Positions 57,186 through 64,000 of a stretch of DNA of 64,000 bases are shown in pieces. The notes under the pieces are model-generated. The model made no database searches, was not told the origin of the DNA, and worked only from the letters and a program-made list of their open reading frames with translations. Numbering within the stretch: the stretch's first letter is position 1; each line of letters opens with the position of its first letter. Source of the DNA: Microstegium vimineum. Lineage: Eukaryota > Streptophyta > Magnoliopsida > Poales > Poaceae. Location: assembly GCA_022036555.1 (NCBI GenBank), contig CM039137.1:9587630-9651629 (forward strand), written 5' to 3'. The position numbers were made by a program, and so were the translations under genes.

Positions 57186-60100
57186 CTACCCGTCGACACC
57201 ATCCGAGGATTGCTCGTCCACCGAGGGGATCACTTCGGGCTCGAAGAGTCTCGCCAGCAGGCCTCCAGGCACCTCTACGTGATCCATCAACTCCTGGCAC
57301 TTCGCGTCATTCTCTTCCTCGGTCAGCTTCGGGTCGGTGGCGAACCCGTCGACAACGAGGTTGAGGTCCACGTCGTAGAGGGAGTTGACGACAGCGAGGG
57401 CCCACTTCACACCCACATGTAAGGCGGCTCGAACGTTCTCCATCACCCCCCGCGTCATGGAGTAGAAGCGGCGCAGCAAGGATTCCCCTCGAGCATCCCC
57501 CTCGACCTCCGGCTCCGGCTTGACCGAGAGGTCGTTGCAGAAGGTGTTGATGGCGGCCGCAAGCGTCGCGTTGAGGTTCGCCTTAGTGCCAAGGAGGCCC
57601 TGAAGATTGTCCAGGTCCTTGTGGGCGCGGGCATTCTCCTTCGCAAGCTCTGTCAAAACAAGCACGCAACGGTCAAAACCCAAAAAAGCAGAAAAAGGGT
57701 CGAGGCAGGACAGATTCTGCAACACCCGAAGCACTGACCTTGGGCCTGCACGTCCAGGGTGGAGTAGGCCTGCTCGGTCTCCTCGAGCTGGCGGCGGATG
57801 TCGTCAAGGTCGGAGGACTGGTCCTTAACCTTGGCCTCGAGGCCCTCGATGGTCTTGCCTGCGTCCTCGAGGGCCCTCCTCTGGTTCATCGCCACCACAC
57901 CCAAGGAGGTCGCGCGGGTCCGAGCCTTCTCCTCCAAGGTGGCCAGAGCGTCGCGCTCGCGGGAGACGGCGTCGAGGTCTCCCCGGAGCCCTCAGATTCC
58001 TTCCGTCACCCGGGCCAGCTCTTCCCTTAACCGGGCGGCCTCCTCCTCGGCCTTGCGCTGGGCCTCGAGGGCAGCATCCCGCTCCCGCCCGACGGTGACG
58101 GTCGACTGAAGGGCGTCGTCGAGCTTCCTTTGCGCCGACGACAAGGCCTCCCAGGCTTCCTTCTAGATGGCCTCGTAGCCGGCCTTCGCGTGGGCGATCT
58201 TCGACTCGGCATCCTTCTGGACAGTCGCCGCCTCCGCCTTCGCGCGGGCGACCTCATCCCTCGCCTTATCCAGCGAGGCGTGGAGGGTCGAGAGTTGTCC
58301 CTGTACCCGGAGAATATACTGGGACTTCTCGTAAGACCTCACCCGCAGCGACGGACGAGGATAAAGACGAAGACCGTCAACAAATGGCAGCCAGACAATT
58401 CAAGTACAATCTAAGGTGGAACAGGACCTACCTCCATTCCCTCGCGTATGTCCGCGGCGGCGACCTCCGCAGCGCGACGTACTGAGTGTTCAAACCAGGC
58501 CCGATACTCCTCGACGTGCTCCCACCGTCGGAGCTCGGTCTGGTCGTCGAGCGTGAGGAAAACCCGCTCGGGGTCTCGAGGGTCCGCCACCTCGAGAACC
58601 TCCTGGCCCCACGCCACGCTGCGGGCGGCGATCCTCTGCTCGACCGTCCCCGTGACGTCATCGCGCAGGTCCCCCCCTCCTCGATAAGCAGAAAGGGGCG
58701 AGGCTTCCTCCGCCTGTCCTCTCCCGTCCTCTGGGCCGCCTCGCGAGGACGTCGATGGCCCCGCCAAGCCATCGCCTCCGCTAGAAGAAGACCCCGGCCA
58801 GTAAGACGGCCCTGTGCGATGAAGGACCCCAAAAAAGTTAACACCCAGCAAGGCGAACCCACCGCATCTCGAGCGAGTCGAAGTGTGACTTACCTCGAGA
58901 CAGCGGCCCCCCAACCTCGAGGGGAGGCCGAGCCACCTCCGTCTCCGCCCGAGGAGCCGCGATGATGGCCATTTCCGCCGGGTCCACCAGCTCGGCCACC
59001 ATCTCGTCCACCTGGGCGGGGGTGGACTCCATCAACATACCGCCCTGCGCCGGCGCGGGCGTTCCCTCGGCGCGATCGACCGGACCCCCCTCTTCGAGCC
59101 CCGGCGTCGTCGAGGGGCCCTCGGGCGCGGCGGTAGTTGTACCCTCGCGCTCGAGCTGGAGTCGAGCCTCCAGCGCAGCTAGACCCTTGGGCCAACGCCC
59201 CGGCGTTGGGTGAGCCGGGGCCTCCCGCTCGTTCGCAGGGGCCTGAGGCCCGACCACCTCCACCACCTCGGCCGCGACCGCTGTCGGCAGAAGCTCCGCG
59301 CCCCCCGGGGCGCCAGATGCGACTTCTTCTGACGGCCGCGCGGGCGCCACGACCGTCGCTTCGACGACCACCGCCGGCGTGCTCGCCTCCTCCTCCGTCT
59401 GAGCAGACGCCGAGGCCCCCTGTGCCTCCCCCCGCGCCGCCACCTCCTGGGCCGTGGCTGCCCGTGCCTCCTCGGGGGCAACCGTCGAAGGGGACGGGGC
59501 GGCAGGACCGACCTCAGCGGCTGCTTGGACCGCAGCCCTCGTCTTCAACTTCTTGGCAAGGGCGGGGGGCGCGGCTCCCTGCGGGCGCTTTGACCTGAAA
59601 AAGAAACACGTGCGCAACGGTAAGCACGGGTCATTATCGACAAAAAAGAAAATACAGACAACGTCCGGGAAAGCAACTTACCCCCTCGGAGCCCGGCGCT
59701 TCGGCCCGGTCACCGTCGGGCTGGTCGAGCTCTTGAGCACCACCGCCTGGGGGGCGGGGGTCGAGGCGGCTCTCAGCACCTTCTCCCGGGCAGGGGCCGG
59801 CGGCGCCACCGTCGTCTTCTTGCCGGTCCCCACCTGCGCCGACGGGCCCGACGCCCGTGCGCTCGACGCGGCACGCTTCGGGGGCTCGCTCAATCGACCC
59901 CTCGACGGCGGCGCCACCTTCATCCCCTTGTCGGCCCCCACCTGCGCCGGCAGGCCCGGCACCTGTGCGCCCAACGCGGCGGGCGTCGGGGGCTCGCTCG
60001 GTCGACCCCCCGACGAGGACCGCGGCGTCTGCGACCGCGTCTGCCGCGGCACGACTTCCTGCGAAGCCACGGGGCGCTCCGCCCGTGGCCCAGCTTCAAC

Positions 60101-61426
60101 GGAAGGGGCCGACCTCGAGGTCGACCCCTCCCCTCCACTAGTTACAACGGCCGCCTGTTCAGGCGCCGCCTTCTCCTCCTCCAAATCACTCCAGTTCGTC
60201 TCTTCCTCCTCCTCGTCCTCCTCTTCCGAGGGCGACAACTCCTCATCGAGGCCCTCCCGCCTCTGTTGGGCCCGGCGCTGATCTCTCAGCTCTTTCTCCC
60301 AAGCCTTCTTGGTCGTCTTCGCCTTGGCCTTGTCCTTATCGGCCTTCTGCTTCTCCGCGCGGAGGCGGTTCGCCTCCTTCGTGGCCCGGCCCTCCTTCAC
60401 CGGCAGAGGTGAGGGTTTGTAGGACACATTCCCCTGCGGAACGCAAGGCAGTTAGAGCACGGGCGGAGAGGACGGAAGGGACGAGAGCAAGGACTCTAAC
60501 CGGAGGAAAGGACCTTACCAGCTCAAAGAAGCCCTCGTCCGGCTTCATGGGGATCTTCGCGATGTTCTAGGGGTCGAACCCCCCCGCGAAGAAACGGCGG
60601 ACGCGGCTGACCACCCGTTCCGGGGCCAGTTCTTCTTCAACGAGGCGGCAGCCCGAGAGATCGACCCTCGGACCCATCTCGTCGATGCGGAGGGGTCGAG
60701 CCATCAGCGGCACAACCCGCCGTCGGTGGAACGTCGACGCGACGATCTCCGCGGTAAGCCCCTTCTCCTTCAGACGCTTGATCGCGTCCAGCAAGTCGTC
60801 GAGGCGCTTCTGCTTGTCCGTCGGGACGCCATATCCCCAGCGGTCGGGCTCGGCATCGAGTGTCCTCCGGTGTACGCCGGGAGCAGATCGTCGTCGTTCC
60901 TCAGGTAGAACCATCCGGAGTGCCATCCGGAGTGGCTCGAGGACGGGTTCGCCGGGAGCCAAAACTTCGGCCGCTTGACGGAGATGCTGCAGCACCCGGC
61001 TCTGACCCTCCGGCGGGTGCCCTTGTTGACCGAGGCATGGAAGATGCTGGCCTTGAAGATGTGGAGCCATAGCTCCCAGTGGGGCTCGATCCCCAGGTAG
61101 CCTTCGCACACCGCGGCGAAGACCGCCGCCTGGCTGACGCCGTTGGGGGTAAGGTGCTGGAGCTCCACTTCGTAGTGGTAGAGGAGCGTGCGCAGAAAAC
61201 AGCTGGGTGGGGCACCCAGTCCCGCCCGGTGGAAGACCTCGAGTGACACCACGTACCCCTCCGGCGGGTTGGGCTCGGCGTGGTCCCGCGGCGGAACTAT
61301 CCACTCCGGCCTCTCCGCCGTGGTAACGGGCCGGAGAAGACCACTCTCCACCAATCCCGCCAGATGCGAGTGATGGACCGAGGAGGCGGGCCAGTCATCA
61401 GCGCCGACGAGCGCGAAAGTGGCCAT
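57186..61426 (-). pseudogene. Antisense multi-exon gene of the Tat element (gypsy-type transposon protein, PF04195-like)
   Basis: On the minus strand the start at 61426 gives MATFALVGADDW, then the plant transposon domain (PPEGYVVSLEVFHRAGLGAP, LLYHYEVELQHLTPNGVSQA, CEGYLGIEPHWELWLHIF, SGWHSGWFYLRND). Exon 1 ends at 60519; further GT-AG exons are 60433..59682 (Lys/Glu-rich, then Pro/Ala/Ser-rich), 59594..58894, 58811..58432, about 58337..57742 (coiled coil) and about 57650..57186. Lesions: a missing base near 60868, TAG at 60567-60569, TAG at 58163-58165, TGA at 57992-57994. The domain is known from grass LTR elements but its function is unknown; low-complexity and coiled-coil parts suggest a structural or binding role. 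Exon 5 phasing is not settled. Confidence 0.7.
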
Positions 61427-63263
61427 GGGGACGGCGGTTTGCTCGGACTTGGAGACGGATGGTATGTTTCCTATCTTTCCCTTTCCCTCTCGCTCGCGTA
61501 GAGTTCCTGCTCGCGGGACGCCTAAGGCAGAGGCGGAGAGAAGAAGGCAAGGAAGGCGAAGGCAAGGAGGCGGGGAAGGCAAGTGCGCGGAAAAAGCTCA
61601 AGACCCCTCACCTTCGCTACTTATACGCGGGAGGCCGACGGACGGATCCGGCAAACAGGCAAGGGAATCTCCGCATTTAATTCGCCTGTACTCCCCTCCT
61701 CGTATTCCCTCTAGGATAAGGCGTCCCGTCCCATCATCGGGCTCCGCGCCGCACTCCGCCCTGCAACCGCACTGTTGCGCCGAACGGACACCGCCTAAAA
61801 AGGCGCGCGGCCAGAAACGTCGTCTTCGAGGGTAAGGAATCTTGAGGCAGCGAGAGCTGGCCCTCGAAAGAGGGTTCGACAGCTACCCTCGAGTACCCGA
61901 GGCCAGAAATGACCTCGGGTTAGGACCTCGGTCCACCCCCAAAATCTCGAGGGGACAAAGGCCGGCCTACGAACGGGCTCGATAGGCCCCCTCGAGTACC
62001 CGAGGCCTGACGAGGCCTCGGGTCATCAACTGCAGTTCATTCCATGGCCTCGAAGGGGTAAAGGCTGGCCCGTCCGGGGGTTCGACAGCCTCCCTTGAGA
62101 GCTCCGGCACAGGTATGTCCCCAAGTTCAATACAACGACCACCTGCTTTTCCCCTCGGCGGTCCACAAGGTCGGACTCCTCCTCCTGAGGATAGCGTCGG
62201 ATGACGAACCATCCGTCAAATCTTGAGGGAGCGAAGGCTGTCCCTTACATAGGGTTCGACAGCCGCCCTCAAGTACCTGAGGTCAGGAAGGACCCATGGT
62301 TAACGGACTCCGGTCCACCCCCAAATCTTGAGGGAGCGAAGGCTGGCTCCATGAACGGAGTTCGACAGCCACCCTCGAGTACACGAGTCAGGGATGTCCC
62401 GGTAGCTCGAGAACGAACTCTCGAGGCTCCTTGGGACATATCCGAGGCATACCTAGGAACACCTAAGGATCCCTGCGCTGGGAGGCATCGAGCCACCAAC
62501 TCCTATCGAATGGGGTTGGCACCTTGGTGATCCACATGGTCGTGCTTAGTAAGCCGTACGGCTTGCTTAACAATGAGAACGCCTCCAGGCCACTAGTCGA
62601 TCCCTATCGAACGGGGTCGAGTTCTCACTCGGATTTTTACCCGTACCGGGCACCATTTCTAATGGACTCATGCCCGAGAACAGCTCACCGAGGACTTCGA
62701 GCTCGTCCTAACGAGGATAGCACGATGCTCTTCACCCCACAATCCGAACGAAAGGATTCGTGGGAAGGACGCTATGAGGTAGTGAAGGCCTAGCCATTCG
62801 AGGGCTCGAGGGCCCGACTACGCACGGCACCCCTCGACGAAAGAGGGTCGAAAACTCGTAACCTGGCAGACAGAGTCGACCTCTCGGGCGGGGTGCTCTG
62901 ACTCCAGTGGTGCTTGAGGGAGCGAAGGCTGGCCCTCGGTAGGGTTCGACAGCCACCCTCGAACACTTCTCTTTTCAGGAAAAGGAATGGAATCAACCCC
63001 TCGACATGGTGTCACGTCTCCAGGTATCCTTAAAAGACCCCACTATACAACGTATTTAGCCCCCAGAGGAGTTCTTAATCCTCTGGGGCCTCGGGGGCTA
63101 CCCCCGCGGGGTGCGCTCGCGCGCACCCCGCGGAGAATCGGATTTCTCACTAACCCTGCAGGCTAAGGACAAAACCTCCGGGCAATCTTTACTCCCTCCG
63201 AGAAACGCATATCATAGCCCCCAGAGGAGTTCTAAATCACTCCTCTGGGGCCTCGGGGGCTAC
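61427..63263. repeat. 3' noncoding region of the Tat element with degenerate repeats and polypurine tract
   Basis: At least five diverged copies of a unit with TTGAGGGAGCGAAGGCTGG and GGGTTCGACAGCCACCCTCG occur between 61835 and 62970. Two related blocks with CCCCAGAGGAGTTCT and CCTCTGGGGCCTCGGGGGCT end at 63100 and at 63263; the second abuts the 3' LTR and serves as polypurine tract. The antisense promoter should lie just above 61426. Confidence 0.7.
63104..63133. repeat. Perfect 13-bp hairpin
   Basis: CCGCGGGGTGCGC (63104-63116), loop TCGC, then the exact complement (63121-63133). Confidence 0.9.
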
Positions 63264-64000
63264 TGTCGGGTACGAAGGTAAGGGGTACCCTAAACCCTTC
63301 GATAAATTAACGCTAAACATAGCAACCATTTTTAAGGCAAGGACCAGCCCACTACTCGGTAAGATGCGGCCCATCAGTCGAGGGGCCCCTCTACACCAAC
63401 TGCGGCAACCAGCCACGGCCCGGCTCCACCTCGACGACGGACGAGGGGGCGAGCGAACGACCCCCGGCTCCACCTCGACGACGGACGAGGGGGCGAGCGA
63501 ACGACCCCCGGCTCCACCTCGACGACGGACGAGGGGTTGAACGATCGACCCCCCGACCTCTACCTCGACTTCGACCTCTCCGACCCCGTCGACGCCTCGA
63601 CCTCCCCCTCGACCGAGGGTCGAGCGGACGACCCTTGGACGAGGGGCTCGATTAACCCAACTGCTCCGGCATGGGTTAAAGTGAACCCACCTAACGACAT
63701 GGGCGCCCGCGTCCGCTGTCAAGTCCGCCAACTCCCCGTCAGGTCCCCGATTCCTGTCAACTGTGCTGCCACTGTCGTCACTACGCGAGTACGGACTCCA
63801 ACAGTACCCCTCGGAAAGTGAACAGTGTGACCCTCGACGACGACTTCGGGAACGCGACAAGAGCCACATAGGGCTCGACCCCCTCCCTCGACCGGGGGCT
63901 CGACCCCCCTCTCTTAAACAACTTCGGTACGGAAGCCGTCCCATCCGCCCCGTCCCGCTTCGGCCGTGGGACTCGTGCCCGCCTGCGGACACTGCACTGC
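63264..64000 (+). repeat. 3' LTR of the Tat element, first 737 bp
   Basis: Begins TGTCGGGTACG and follows the 5' LTR to the window end, lacking one 43-bp minisatellite unit. Confidence 0.93.

Larger units (their letters stand above)
48491..64000 (+). mobile_element. Ty3/gypsy LTR retrotransposon, Tat type, truncated by the window edge
   Basis: 5' LTR 48491-49799, a likely tRNA-binding site TTGGCGCGCCAGGTAGGGGG at 49800-49819, gag-PR-RT-RNase H-IN order, a second plant-type RNase H region, a long 3' non-pol region with an antisense gene, a polypurine tract ending at 63263, and a 3' LTR from 63264 that leaves the window. Integrase after RT/RNase H means Ty3/gypsy; the extra RNase H and long 3' region point to the Tat lineage. 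The visible LTR parts differ by roughly 2%, mostly transitions (rough count by eye). Multiple stops and frameshifts make it non-autonomous. Confidence 0.93.

Overview
The window is nuclear DNA of a grass, most likely a panicoid such as sorghum or a close relative. This rests on plant-type spliced genes (a senescence-domain protein, EF-2, a membrane-anchored hexokinase and a group A MAP kinase kinase), an Au-like SINE, Stowaway and Tourist MITEs, Mutator and hAT elements with intact target duplications, and a large Ty3/gypsy element of the Tat type. No bacterial operon, CRISPR array or rRNA gene is present. The species call is an inference.

Layout. 1-1440: ERD7-like gene (minus strand, 3' end outside the window). 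1.9-2.6 kb: small DNA transposons. 3.4-6.4 kb: EF-2 gene with a TATA box and 5'-UTR intron, broken by two indels. 6871-11824: nearly complete Ty1/copia element (minus strand) with a 5-bp target duplication, many coding lesions and an inverted duplication inside gag. 11987-15509: intact nine-exon hexokinase gene (minus strand), whose stop lies 160 bp from the copia LTR. 15.7-24.1 kb: gene-poor, holding two retroposons with long target duplications, a Pack-MULE-like element with a very GC-rich core, purine-rich minisatellites and a possible large PIF-like element. 24634-28946: MKK6-type gene (plus strand) with indels in the activation/P+1 region and in subdomain IX. 29.9-42.4 kb: three same-strand copies of a small uncharacterised plant gene. 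The first two lie in a segmental duplication, and only the first copy of that duplication carries a Mutator-like insertion. Between them is a decayed hAT/ZMYM1-like transposase gene interrupted by a MULE and a small hAT element. 39.6-40.6 kb: a hAT element inside a SINE. 42.4-48.5 kb: repeats and one doubtful spliced gene. 48491 to the end: one Tat-type Ty3/gypsy element with a complete 5' LTR, gag-PR-RT-RH-IN on the plus strand, a multi-exon antisense gene in its 3' part, and a truncated 3' LTR.

The host genes do not form a pathway. The remarkable content is the record of transposition, duplication and decay. Nearly all premature stops in both retrotransposons sit where one C-to-T change in a Gln or Arg codon explains them. 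Several host-type genes carry small indels that need checking against independent reads before they are called pseudogenes.
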